Below, in pieces: positions 1 to 12,314 of a stretch of DNA of 64,000 bases; within the stretch, counting starts at the first letter, position 1, and each line of letters starts with the position of its first letter. A program made the translations under genes and the position numbers. Source of the stretch: Paramecium sonneborni (Eukaryota > Ciliophora > Oligohymenophorea > Peniculida > Parameciidae); NCBI GenBank assembly GCA_905182985.1, contig CAJJDN010000073.1, positions 391,714 through 455,713 on the forward strand, read 5' to 3'. Below the pieces are notes generated by a model, which saw nothing but the letters and a program-made list of their open reading frames with translations, had not been told where the DNA came from and searched no databases.

Positions 1-698
1 AGAGTGTTATACCCTTAATTATAGGATTAAGATGTTCGCTTTTATATGTATGAGATTTTGAAAGTAATTAAATCTACAATATATAAATAGTCCTTAGATC
101 ATTGTCATAGTATGGGAATAATGCATAGGGATATTAAGCCTCATAATATTATGATCGATAATGAAAAGAAGTTATTAAAATTGATTGACTTTGGATTAGC
201 AGAGTTCTATTTTCCAAATAAAAATTATAATTGTAGAGTAGCTTCTCGATATTTTAAATCTCCTGAACTGCTTTTAGATTATTAATATTATGATTATAGT
301 TTAGATATATGGAGTTTGGGATGTTTATTTGCTGGAATAATCTTTTAATAAGAGCCATTCTTCCATGGATAAGATAATAATGATTAATTAGATAAAATAG
401 CAAGAGTATTAGGAACAGATGATTTAATGAATTATCTACAGAAGTATAACATTTCATTAGGTCCAAACTTTGAGAATGTATTAGGATAACATCCTAAGAA
501 ACCATTCAATAAGTTTATTAATGAAGATAATGAGCATTTGGCTAAGGCTGATGCAATTGAATTATTGCAGAGTATGCTTATCTACGATCATGTAAATAAA
601 TATTATATTCACAAATCTAGAATTTAAGAATTACAGCTAAGGAAGCTATGTTACATCCCTATTTCCAATCAATCAGAAAGAACTCTAAAAGGTAATGA
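1..698 (+). CDS. Casein kinase 2 catalytic subunit alpha (5'-truncated by window)
   Basis: C-terminal two thirds (213 residues visible) of the CK2 alpha serine/threonine kinase. The order of motifs is typical of CK2alpha: YEILK...[17 protein letters not shown] (catalytic loop), [10 protein letters not shown] (DFG), [13 protein letters not shown] (activation segment and P+1 loop), [27 protein letters not shown] and a final YDH...[13 protein letters not shown]. Two introns restore family spacing: 64-90 (27 nt, no frame change) and 592-620 (29 nt). TAA/TAG occur in frame and the gene ends at TGA 696-698. The 5' end lies before base 1. CK2 is normally a constitutively active nuclear and cytoplasmic kinase. 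Identification is very secure. Confidence 0.95.
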
Positions 699-842
699 TA
701 TTTAGAGTCTTAAATTAATATCAAATATAAACATTATATTATTCATAGTTATTATTATAATCTTTTTACTATTTCTTTCTATTATCATAAATTATGTAAA
801 TAATTAAGCAATAAATTTATTAATATAAAAATTATCAGACAT
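699..842. other. Short convergent intergenic spacer
   Basis: AT-rich spacer between the stop of the CK2 alpha gene and the stop of the minus-strand gene that follows. No feature seen. Confidence 0.6.
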
Positions 843-1565
843 TCAATATGCTTTGCTTGATTTCAGTATTCTTTGCAATGATTATTAAAGTGTAGATAAT
901 TCATGAGCATGACTAAACTTATTATTATTATGTAATACCCTCTTGTAAAATTAGTTAATTCAGTTCTTGGTATTGCATTCAATTTAGCTGTTAGTTGTAC
1001 AATATCTGATTATGAGACTGAAGGGTTGTTTCGATTAAGTCTCTCATTAAATTAAATTGATTTTGTATAATTAATTTATGGACCTGATTGATAGACTACA
1101 TCATTCCCTAATCTAGTTATCCCTGTATTTTGTAATTATAATTCAATGTCCAATTTAGAATCCCAGTTCTTAAATCTATCTATTTTCTATTTAGCTCTTG
1201 TAGGTGAATCCTAAAATTGTTATTTTTATTGTGGTTTATGATTCATTGGTGATGAACTCTAATGAATACTACTGTAAACAACTTAAGTTTATTTGCGAGG
1301 ACTAATTTTCATTATTTACTTTATATTACTGAAACTCTCCTACAACCAAGCCATCAAGACCTCTTTGCTTTCTTTCTGGTGATTCTCTAAACAATCGCAT
1401 TCTTACAGGTGATACATTTGTTGTATTGGCTGCCTTTATCCCTTTATGAAAAGAATGATCAGCATTCCCTATTTTACTTATAGCAGTAGATAAAATTCCT
1501 AGTTAATTGCTTTGCTTATAAACTTTGCTACTATCCCCTAAATTGATTGAACTTGTATTTAACAT
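843..1565 (-). CDS. Hypothetical protein, 222 aa
   Basis: Not recognised. ATG at 1565-1563 (MLNTSSINLGDSSKV...), stop TGA at 845-843. Two introns, 1329-1302 (28 nt) and 938-913 (26 nt), join three segments into one 223-codon frame. The product is polar and basic with KAANTTNVSPVRMRLF and ESPERKQRGLDGLVVGEF near residues 45-80 and a Gln/Lys-rich middle; no transmembrane segment or signal peptide is seen. The phospho-site-like Ser-Pro pairs are only suggestive. A second frame is also open over part of the first exon, but its composition is much less protein-like. Confidence 0.7.
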
Positions 1566-2511
1566 TATTTTATTGCAATTTTAATTTTAATACTAAATTT
1601 ATTACTATTAAAATATTGCTATTTATATTCAAATGATATTTTACATTTTACAAGATTATCATTACTGTAATAATTCTTTACATATAATTTAAAATCATCA
1701 TCATTAATATTTGTAAATTTTATTTTATACTTTAACTCTTTCACTTCATCATCATTCCCATTTCTTTCAAGATTCTTTAATAAATTGGCAAAAATTATTA
1801 AAATTTTTATCATTTTATCTATCATTGATAATTATCAATGTTTTATATATAGTTTTGATATGCATCTCAAGAAACAATGGATTAAAATTTAAAAATTTGG
1901 ATTCTTTTAAAGAATTTTAATTTTAATTATTCTAATGGTTCAACTGCTTTTAAATTAATGAATTTTATTCAACTTATTTTAAACCTAATTCTTTTAATTG
2001 CTTTTCTTAAACTTAGATATTCTAATTATTTTCATTTTACTATTAGATGTAAAAATTAATTATTTTTAATTTCTTGGTAAATTAGAATTATACTAATTAA
2101 AAAAGATATTTATATTTATATTAAAAATTAATAATTGTGAGAGAATAAATTTTAATTAGTATTATTTATTTCTTTAGATAATTGATATAAGTTTTTTATA
2201 CTTGAGCTAGAACATTTACAAAATAATTTAAGAGAATAAATATTTTTAATAGAAAGATCTCCATAGAAGCTTTAATTAGTTTATTGTTCTCAATAGATCT
2301 ACTTTATTGATAATTAATTATATATACTTTTATAATTTATTGTTAATTTCCTCCCTTATTGTTCTTTTATTTTATTTTCTTTAATATAATATGAAAATAT
2401 CTTCTAAATTTAACTTTATGAAAAAAATTGATAGAATTAGTTTTTATCTTTTTTGTTTCATACAAATTCTATTATGATTAAATATTATATTATTCTTTTG
2501 TTATTTAGAAA
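1566..2511. other. Intergenic region with one weak ORF
   Basis: Mostly noncoding-looking AT-rich DNA. On the minus strand, 1825-1619 (MIDKMIKILIIFANLLKNLE...) is open for 68 codons and continues through TAG into the downstream gene in another frame. It reads like protein (polar, ERNGNDDEVKELKYKIKF), but no canonical intron of 18-34 nt joins it to the 843-1565 gene and no separate end is obvious. It may be a small gene or an unspliced first exon. The rest holds nothing I can name. Confidence 0.35.
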
Positions 2512-4753
2512 ATGATTAATCAAGTAATAGCAGCACCCTCTATTGATTCTCCAGAAAGAAAATTTAAGATAATAAATAATATAGGTTTCGGTTCTCAAGG
2601 AGAGATTTATTAAGTAGAAGCAATTAATTGGAAAAATAATTCATCTTATTAATATGCCCTAAAGAAATAATAGGGTTGCAGTTAACACGAAATCTAAGCT
2701 ATCTAAAGGATAATTGAGTATTAATAGAATTCTGAAGTTAATTGGTCAACTTATTAATCATCTTAATTGATAAGAATTTTCGATTTGTTTAAATTGAAGG
2801 AAGATGTATATCTAGTAATGGAATTAGGAGAATAGGACCTTCATTAATATTTGGTTTAATAATAAATGTTACCTTTAGACTAGAAACATAAAATTATGAA
2901 GCAAGTATTCTTTATTAACTAATTAGTTATGCTTTTCTTTATAATTTGTTCATTAATATTTATTATCAATTCATAGAGATATCAAGCCAGAAAATTTTAT
3001 AAAAGTAGGAGATTAATTCAAATTGATTGATTTTGGCACAGTGAGATTAAATACATTTGATAAAAAAACAATTTAAATTGGAACCGTCTTATATTAAGCA
3101 CCTGAGATGATTTTAGGAAATTCAGACTACACTTATGCAGTTGATATTTGGTCACTAGGTTGTGTATTATATGAATTTTTTAGCCTAGAACCATTATTTT
3201 AAGGTATTAATTTTATAAAAATTTTAGGAAAAAATCTATAAGAAGTAAGAAAAAAAATTATTGAATGTCAAAGTAATTAGAATTACATACTTGAAAAAAT
3301 AAAATAACTTTAAGTTTGTGATGCATTCAAAAATCTTTTAATTTTAATTCTTTAACCAAATCCTAATAAGAGATTGAGAATTGATTAAATCATATATTAG
3401 CTTAATGATTTTTCCATAACTGGACCATTTCTTAATAAATTCTCACCTTAAAATCCTTAAAATTAAAATTAAAATTAAAATTCTCAATTAAGTAATATAA
3501 GGTTTTAAACAAGTGCTTCTAATAATTAATTCTAACCTGCTTAATTAATAAAATTCTTACAAGATTTTTAATAGTAATTTGAAAACTAATAAAAAGAACA
3601 AAAAGTTTTTTAACAGGAGATTTTGACTACTTTAAAAGATTAAAAAAAAGAATAAGAATAGAGTACGTCTCAAATTGTGACTCAAGAATTTAAAAATTTA
3701 AAAAATAAATTTAAAACTAATTTTGAATCTTTAAAAACGGAATTATCTGAGCGTATAGATTAAATAAATAAAGACTCAATTATTATTAAAGAATAGAAAA
3801 AATAATTAGATGATTTACAGGAGAATAAAGCTTAATATGAATAAAAAGAATTAGAAATGAATTAGAAAATTTAAGAATTAACATTACAAATTTAAGATCT
3901 AAATAATCAAATTTTGTTTTTAAAAGATAGTGAATAGAATTTACTTAAAAAAATTGAAGTTAAAGAATCAGAATTTAAATAAAAATACGATAATCTAGAA
4001 TTAAAGTTAGTTTAAGAAATTTAAAAAAAATAGAATTAAATTGAATTATTATAAAAAAGCAATTAAACTCTAGAAGATAAATTATAAACAAATGAAAATT
4101 AATCTATAAAAAACAATTATTAATACCAATAAACAGTATATTAATATTAATGTTCAATTTAACAGTTATAATAATAAATATGGTAAAATTAAACTCCCAT
4201 GTATGCATAATCTACAATTAATATCAGAAAAAATTAATAAATGAACTATCCTGAATTACCAAACAACAATCCAATGTTTTATTAATAAATCTAAGAATTA
4301 TAAAAAAATTTATAAGAATTGCAATAAGAAAATTCTATTTTAAAGAATAGAATCAAATATTATGAAAACAACATAAATTAAGGTTTTGATTTTAAATTTT
4401 AAAATGAAATTGCAGAATTCAGGAAATAATTATAAACTTTCACCAATTAAAATCTCAATTTCTAAATCAAAAATGAATCTAATAAAATTTACTATTTTTT
4501 TGACTAAATTGAAAATTAAATATTTACATGCTTTGAAAATCAAATATCAAACTTATATAATTTGCTTGAGTTGATTTTCACACTAAATTAACAATCATAA
4601 GGAAATAATTAAGATTTGTAGAATATTTAAGAAAAGGTAAAACAATTTTAAGATTAAATATAATCAACTAAAGATTAGTTAAATAAAAATAGATAATAAG
4701 CTCCTTTGTCTAAAAGTCCTATAAAACTTGATTCTAATCCTCATTAATCATGA
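2512..4753 (+). CDS. Protein kinase with long coiled-coil tail, 731 aa
   Basis: Serine/threonine-type kinase followed by a long Gln/Lys/Glu-rich coiled coil. Kinase domain is about residues 18-300: glycine loop IGFGSQGEIYQVEA, YALKKQ lysine, VYLVMELGEQDL, catalytic loop [35 protein letters not shown] and DIWSLGCVLYEFF. The tail runs from about 340 to the end (ILTTLKDQKKEQEQ..., many heptad-like stretches). Introns: 2905-2926 (22 nt) and 3204-3227 (24 nt, in frame and stop-free). Start is the first ATG of the frame; stop TGA 4751-4753. One of six paralogous tailed kinases in this window. Substrate unknown. Confidence 0.88.
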
Positions 4754-6867
4754 TATATAATATATATAAGGACAAAAATTTTTATAAATCATGTTAGATC
4801 ATTTTCGCTTAATATAACAATTATTTATTTTTGCTGCAGCTTTTTTATTCAATAATTAATTTTCATCTTTTTTTTCATTCATTTTAAAGAAATCCTCGTT
4901 AATTAAATTTAGTATATAATGTAAATTAATAAATGCTAGAAATATTGAATATTTTAATTATCATTAGAAATCAGAAATTTGTATAAAGTGAATTTAAGAA
5001 TGTTAATGCATGTGGAACACTGCTAAAATTTATTTTTATTTTAATAAATTCAGATAAATTATTTTAATGATTATTTTCATCATTATAAATGCATGAAATT
5101 TAAATAATTTTAAAATATTAAATATATAAATATAATAAAATTCAATTTAATTTTAGATTTGTTTTATTTTAAGTACTTTACTAAAATTTAAATAATAATT
5201 TTTTTTCTAATGGATTACACTTTCTGCTTTTAAATTTTACTATTGATTTTATTTATATGTAATAAAGTTTTAAAATTATACTCATATTAAATATTATGAC
5301 TTTTTATTTTAATATTTATATTTTTAAAGACGGAAAGTAGTCTCATTATCACTTTACCATATTAATCATTAAATTTGCACTCTTTTTCTGATTTTGTATA
5401 TTAAATATTCTTCTCCTTTCCTTTAATTTCTATTATCATAGTTTTGATTATGTTTATATGGTAATTAATTTATTTAGCTCTAATTTTGTTTAGACTACAC
5501 TATAATCCTATTTTATTTTATGTAAAATTAGTTTATTAAATTTATGAAATCCTATTTTACATTATTGATTTAATAATTTAAAAACCTATTAAATCAATGA
5601 TTTGTATAAATCTATAGTAACAATAAAGCTTAAATATTTACTTAAAATGCTGAAGGAAAATAAATTCATTTTTTCTTTAAATCAATTATATGATTTAAGC
5701 ATTTTATTGAAAAAAGATTCTTAAATTTTGATCTGTCATAAAAAACAATCAATTAATTATTTTTAAGTGTTTGATATTTAATTTAAAATTAATTTTTGAT
5801 CTTTTGATGTGTGTTATTCTAAAAATCATCTGGTAGAATTTATAATGCTAATATAATTGAAAGGACTCCCTCATGAGTTTTGTCTGCCATATTTTAAAAA
5901 GTTATTTCAACAGTAGATTTTGGTGATTACTCATGTTTATTTAGTTTTTATTTAGAGCAATTTTAAATTATTCTCATAAATTTAAAAATCTACATTAGAT
6001 CTTGTCTTTTATACTATAAATTATTTAGTCATTGATTAAAATTTTTTTTTCAATCTCAAATGACCAAAGCAATATAGTAGTCATTTATTGTTACTTCTGC
6101 TTAAATTAAATAATATAGTTTAATTAATTTTAATAACAAAAAATTTAGTTTAAAAATATCTTTAAAAAACCTTTAAATCTTAATCATAAGTATTTTTTGA
6201 TCATTTTTTGTTATTCATTTTAAACACTATATTATTAATACATCGAACCTTATTTTTTATTTTAACCTAAATTTAATTTTTAAATTCCCTTCATAAGTAT
6301 TAATATAATTGTGTAATTTCGAAATTATAATTTATTTTCTTCCTAATATCTATTATTTAAATTTTTTCTTAATACACTCTTTAGTTTTTGCTTTTCTTTA
6401 ATAAAAACTTCTTCTTTTATTTATAATTTTCATTAATTATATATTCGATTCAAATTTTTAAATTTTTAATAATATTTATAAACTTCTTTCAAAGTCTATA
6501 TTTCTATTATTAANATTCTTGCTAACTTTTAATTTTCTATACTAAATTACTCTGTATTGTTTTCTTAGTGTTTTAGTTCATATGCTTTATTTCTTATACA
6601 TTTTTTGGAAATAATCGACATAAATAATAGTTTTAATCAATTAAACAAACTATATTTTTATTCCCAAGGCAAACTTTAATTTTTGATGAATTTTTTTATA
6701 GAAACTTCAAATCAATAATTAAGGATGAAGGAATATCCTAATGATTTAAATTTTACTGTGAATTTATACATAAATAAATTAAAACAAAAAAAAATTTATT
6801 CTACTCTACATAACTTAAGAAATTAATATATAATAAAATTTTAAAATAACTTTTTTATTTATTTAAA
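4754..6867. other. 2.1-kb gene-poor block
   Basis: No frame in either strand gives a convincing protein. Open stretches of up to about 60 codons occur (for example minus strand near 5930-5740), which is what chance gives when TGA is the only stop in DNA this AT-rich. Contains one ambiguous base at 6514. Unusually long for this compact genome. Confidence 0.5.
6514..6514. other. Ambiguous base N
   Basis: Single n. Unlike the other two N positions in the window, the flanks are not copies of each other, so this looks like an unresolved base or a small gap. Confidence 0.9.
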
Positions 6868-9545
6868 TCAAAATGCTACCCATTCAAGTTTCTTTTCCAA
6901 AACTTGTATTGTTTATTTTTATTTTTATATTTCATTACTTTGATTGGAAACTTAATTTTGTAATTTTTAATTCTCCTTCTTTAAAGTATCAAATTAAATG
7001 TTTTTTTCCTTAATTTAATTTTATAAAGTTTAGTTTTCCTACTTTAAAGGACTGAACGGTTAAATTGAATTATTGAACTTATTAATGTAATCCGAAAGTT
7101 ATTTTTTAAAACTTTCATTTTCTTTTTTGTAAGTATCGATCTAAATATTGCTCTAATTAATTTAATTTTATAAATTTTAATTCTCCCTCTTTAAAGTATC
7201 AATCTAATTATAGCTTTAACGAATTTAATTTTAATTTTCAATTTGTTAATTTTTAATTTCATTAGTTTATTTTTCGATTTGTTCAATCAATTTTTTGTTT
7301 TTATCAGTTAAATCTAAGATCTATTGCTCTAAATCTTAATTTACCTACATTAAATTGTTGTTTTATTATTAATTTTAATTATAAGAGTTTTATTATAAAT
7401 CTTAAATCTTTTGCATTGAAGATTAAATTTATATAAATATTTATTTCCTTAAATTTTAAAAAAGGTTCTAGTATTCACTTATAGCATCTTAATCTAATTA
7501 ATTGAAATTCTAATTTACTTGATTTTATTATGAAAAAAATTATGATAGTATGTCTTACTAAGTTTAATGATTAGTTTCTTAATTGTCTTAAGATAAATCT
7601 TTATTAAACTACCTTAACTATAATTCCTGCTTAAAATCTTAATTGTTTAATAAGTCAATCTGATTTTAGTAAGATGGATTCTCATTTTTCGTATATAATT
7701 ATTTGTCTAAGCAATTTATTTTTCCTATAAAATTTGGCAATTCTTAAACAATGTATTAATTGAAAAAATTAAATAATTTTAATATGAACTCTTTTTCTTG
7801 TTTATACTTTTGGATTATCTCATCTTTTTGTTTTTCGTTTTTATTTTAATTATTTTCATTTTAAGTGTTTAAAATATCTTTTTTTTAATTTTGGTTAGTC
7901 TAATTTTAACCTTAATTTACTATTCGATTTTGATCTTTTTCTAATGTTTAATATCCTTAATTTTCAATATCATCTTATAATTAATTTCTATTATTATTAT
8001 AATTTTAATAAACTTTTTAAAAAATTTTTAATTTAGGGTTGAATGATGATATTTAGTCTTCAATTTAGTTGAGTTAAATCTATAAAGATCTTATTACAAT
8101 AGATTCCTCATTAAATATTTAGTTTTATTATATTTATAAAATTAACAGTTGGATTTATTTTACTATCTCTTATTATTAATTTTTAGTTTAGATTTATATA
8201 TTTGAATATTATTCTTGTTATTATTCTAATAATTAAAAATCAAATTATTTTTCGTTATTTTGAAGTTGATTTTATTTATCTTCATTTTTGATCTATTATT
8301 ATAATTATAGTTCTAAAGATTATTAATTTTATTTTAATAATTTTTATTCTAATTATTGCTATGATTCGGAGTTTAAAGATTCTATTTTTTCATTTTTCTC
8401 TTATATTTATAACTTAATTGGGTGTAATTCATTTTATTAAGCGTTATTTGAAATTTGATGTGTTTCTTTTTAGTTTTCTAACTTTGAAATTATTTAATTT
8501 TATTGTTCTTCAGAAATTTATCTACTTTATGATTCACTTAAATTTTGTACATCTTTCTATTATTATTAATCTATTTGAGATTTTTATACTACTTTTACTG
8601 GTTATTTAATGATAGGTGGCTAAATAACTTATGGTTGATATAGATAATTATAAACCTATTCTATTGAAGGCCGTAGTTAATCATTATAATTCAACATCTT
8701 AATTAATAATTATTTAATCTCATTTGAAGTAGGTAATGCATTAATTTTTTTATTAATAATATGAGCATCAGTTCTATGTCTTCTAATTTAAGAGGTTATT
8801 TCATTAAAACTTTATCCTAAAAATATAAATTTTGTCTACCATTAAATAATTGGGTCATTGATAATATTTCATAAAAGACACACGCCAACGCCCAGATATC
8901 AACTTTTTCTGAATAATTGTTTCTCTTTTCTATAAGTTCAGGGGCTTGAAAAATCAAAGAGCCAACTTAAAGAGTTTTTATGTCTAAAGCTGTAGATCTA
9001 CAGCCAAAGTCAATTAATTTAAAATTATCTCCTACTCTTATAAAATTTTCTGATTTGATATCTCGATGAATTAATTAGGATTTATGTAAAAAATGTATTG
9101 GTTAAGTAATCTATTAGTTGATTAAAAATATAATTACTTAAAAACATATCTTTTCTCTTTGTTATATTGATAAATTTTGATTTTTAGCTAAATACGAAAA
9201 TAAATCTTCTATACCGACTTCCATAATGATACAATGTTTAGCTTACCATTAAAAATATTCATATATTCTGATGATGTTACTGGGAAGGAATTGTTAATTG
9301 TTCCCATTCTCATAAGTGTTTTGATATTATATTAGATTTATTATAAAATCTTTCTCATGTTGTTTCATGTTTTATTGTAATTTAATGGCAACTTGTTAAG
9401 GATTATTTCCCCAATTAGAAACTGTAGCAAGAAATGCTGCTCCTTCAGCTCCAGAACCAAGAAGCTTTGTTAAATGTAATGATCTTTTAGGATAATCTTT
9501 AGAGGGAGCTTCCACTATTGAGTTAATCAATTATTAGTATTACAT
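6868..9545 (-). CDS. Protein kinase with long coiled-coil tail, 875 aa
   Basis: Kinase domain at residues about 15-300: GSGAEGAAFLATV glycine loop, QVAIKLQQ lysine, CIIMEVGIEDLFSYL, LIHRDIKSENFIRVGD (KSEN replaces the usual KPEN), LIDFGCRS, LIFQAPELIEKR, DIWALACVFYEIL and MLNYNDQLRPS. The C-terminal ~570 residues are Gln/Asn/Lys-rich coiled coil ending ...LEKKLEWVAF. Introns 9137-9111 (27 nt) and 8839-8817 (23 nt); the second is needed to join DIWALACVFYE to the final kinase helix. Along 6868-8816 the TCA triplets checked on the plus strand are out of frame, so the tail is a single open exon. Start ATG 9545-9543. Paralogue of the kinases at 2512, 14835, 29440, 49070 and 62891. Confidence 0.87.
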
Positions 9546-12314
9546 TTTCTATTTCTATTAAAATTTTAATATAAATTATAAACAGTATATTTCAATTTAA
9601 ATTAGTATACACTAGACAGATTTCTAATTAATCTATGAATTATTTTCAAAATTCAATCCAAAAATTTGATTGTGAAAGTTATATATTTATAACATTACAT
9701 ATAATCAAGAAATTATATGTGGTTTAAATGTGTTAATTATTATTAAAGTTAAGCAAAGACTACAAAAAAAAGAATATCACTAAAATTAATCGTCTTTCAA
9801 TTTCAAATATCTCTTAATCGTGAAAACATAAATAATTATGTTAGAAAATACAAACTATATTTAAGTTAAAAGTATAGAAGCTTTCATTATATTTTAATTA
9901 GAAATATTCTTGCTCATTTGTTATAAGATACTCAAATCTTGCTATATTAATTATCATTCTTTAACTTAAGATAATATCAAGATCAGAACAATTTTTGCAT
10001 TAAATATTTTAACACAAATTTTTGGGCTTTTTATTTTTATCCTTAAAATAACATTTTTAAATATAAAATTAAACATAAGGAAAAGAACAAAAAACTTTAA
10101 ATAATTATTAGTTGAACTAGAAGTCAATTTAATTATTTTTATGAGCCATTTAAGAATTAATAATAAGAAATAAAAAAGTGAAGTTTAGTATTAGAATTCT
10201 ATAAGGAGGCTTAATTTCTTGAATAATTCTGATTAGGTCAAGAGAAAATAAAAAGATTAGTTTATCATAAATAATTAAAAAATAATTAAGAATTAGAAAA
10301 AAGATTTAGATAGTAAGACATACTCATTCAAAAAAATAATAATTAAAGTATAACACAATTTTCAATAATATGGTGTATAGATTTAAAGGAGGATAAAAAA
10401 TTAATGTTAATTTTATTTTATAATAAAATCATAAGTTAAAATACTACTAAATTTTGAAATAATTAATTAGCAATTTGCAAGTGGTTGTTGAAATTTATAT
10501 TTTTAAAATTTTTATGGAAGATTAAAAATAGGAACTTTAAAATTAATTACTTTGTAATTCTCTTAAATTAATACTAATGTAAAAATAAAATTTTACTTAG
10601 ATTCATTAACAAATACAAAAGATGAAATCAAATCAATTCTTAGAAATAAATATTATAAAAATTAAAATTCAATTATATTAGATGAATATTTAGGAAATAC
10701 AAATTACAATGAATTGAGATATAATATAAAATGTAAAAATAAACTCTATGTAATTCATAAAATTTTAATCAAAATATTTTAATTATAGTTTCATGATAAC
10801 TCTAGAGTAATAAAATTAAATTTACAGTGTTAATGATTTTTATTAATCAATTACCTCAAATCATTATTTATAAAAGTTTTTTAATTATTAATCATTTTTA
10901 TTTATATTTAATTAATTTAAAATTTTTTTCTATTTATTCTGAAGATAATTTTATCTTCATGAATTTTATTGGTTTAGAATTTTCAATTTTAAATTTTGTA
11001 TTTTTTCTTAAAATTGAGTTATTTTACTTTATAATTATGATAATTGCTTATCATTGAAATCTTAAATTTTTCCATGGGAAGATGATATTTGTATCTAAGT
11101 AAAATATAATTAATCATTCAAATTTCTTATGATCTTCTTGTATATAATTAATCTAAAATTTAAAATATGTAAATAATTTTTGACTTAAAATTTCCTAAAA
11201 AATCATCGTCTGATATAAAAAGGAAAAATTAAGAATAAAATGGCACCATGTATTAAATTTTAGATCATTATGATAAAGATAAACATACTTTTAATCATTT
11301 TTTATTAGAATTCTAATTCTAGTCTTGGATGAATAGATCAATTTTTGATTTCTGATTTAACTTATTTAATTAAATCTATTAATTTTTTTTTTAAGAAATC
11401 AACAAATTATAAATTTAAGCTCACTAAAAAATTTATAAAAATATTTAATATAAGTTTCACTTTCAAATTATAAAATGAAATTAATGAACAAAAATTCTCA
11501 TACGTTTTTATTTTAAACAGTTTATCTTTTAAATAAATATTTTTTTTTAATAAATAGTTAAAGCAATTGATTTTTATTTATATGGCTCAAAATGAATGAT
11601 TTGCAAATCGATCTATAATCTAAGTTTTTTTATGTCATTTAATATTTCTAGATTACTTATTCATAACCATTTAAATTTTGTTTAATATTTTTCATAGGTT
11701 TTCATTTCTTATTTTTAATATTTTTTATAATTATATAAAAGTTTAACAAATTAAATTATAAATTATATACTCAGGCTATTATTTAAATATAAACTTTCTT
11801 CAAAGAATAGGTTATATTAATTAATATTTTAGATTTGACAACAACTTTTATTTATTTTTTAAAAAATAAAACTACTTTAAGTTGTCAAATTAAGTAATTT
11901 CTCACTCAAATTGAGTTGAATAAATTTCAATCTAGAACTAAGTTGAAAAAGGCAAATTAATATTTAAAATGGAAATCTAAAAAATAAATAAATGAAATGA
12001 CACTTTTAGTCGAAGATAAATAATTTTCTGATTTCCAACTACTAAATTAATTCTTTTTAGTTTATTTATAGTAAATAATGAGTTTTATTTAACATGATTT
12101 AAATAAGTAAATATATCAATTTACTTCATTTAATAAAAAATGGAAAAAAACATATATTGTATTCTTAATAAATTCTTTCATCTAAATAAGAAATTGATTC
12201 AACTAAGAATTTCTGTATCAAAAAATTGAAAATTTAAATAAATTATTGAAGTTGACTATGTAAATATGTAATAGTTGATCATAATTAAATTAATTTTTTT
12301 ATAGTTTATCAAAA
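9546..12314. other. 2.8-kb gene-poor block
   Basis: Apart from a doubtful broken frame at 10141-10836 (listed separately), I see no coherent coding sequence on either strand. A T-rich frame at 10827-11057 (+) gives only a hydrophobic, low-complexity product and is discounted. Confidence 0.45.
10141..10836 (+). pseudogene. Possible degenerate ORF with one internal TGA
   Basis: A 231-codon plus-strand frame from ATG 10141 to TGA 10834-10836 contains a single internal TGA at 10489-10491. The part after it (FYLDSLTNTKDEIKSILRNK ... ILDEYLGNTNYNELRY) has a protein-like mix of Asp, Glu, Gly and Thr rather than pure AT-rich noise; the part before is Lys/Asn/Gln-rich. No intron of normal length removes the TGA. 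Could be a decayed gene, two short genes, or chance: at this base composition about four TGAs would be expected. Confidence 0.25.

Noticed and set aside
8418..8609. Plus-strand membrane-like ORF inside the kinase tail
   Set aside because: It is the antisense shadow of the coiled-coil tail of the 6868-9545 gene, whose frame is open throughout on the minus strand.
10827..11057. Plus-strand 76-codon hydrophobic ORF
   Set aside because: Almost only Phe, Ile, Leu, Tyr and Asn, as expected from translating T-rich noncoding DNA; no start context, partner exon or motif.
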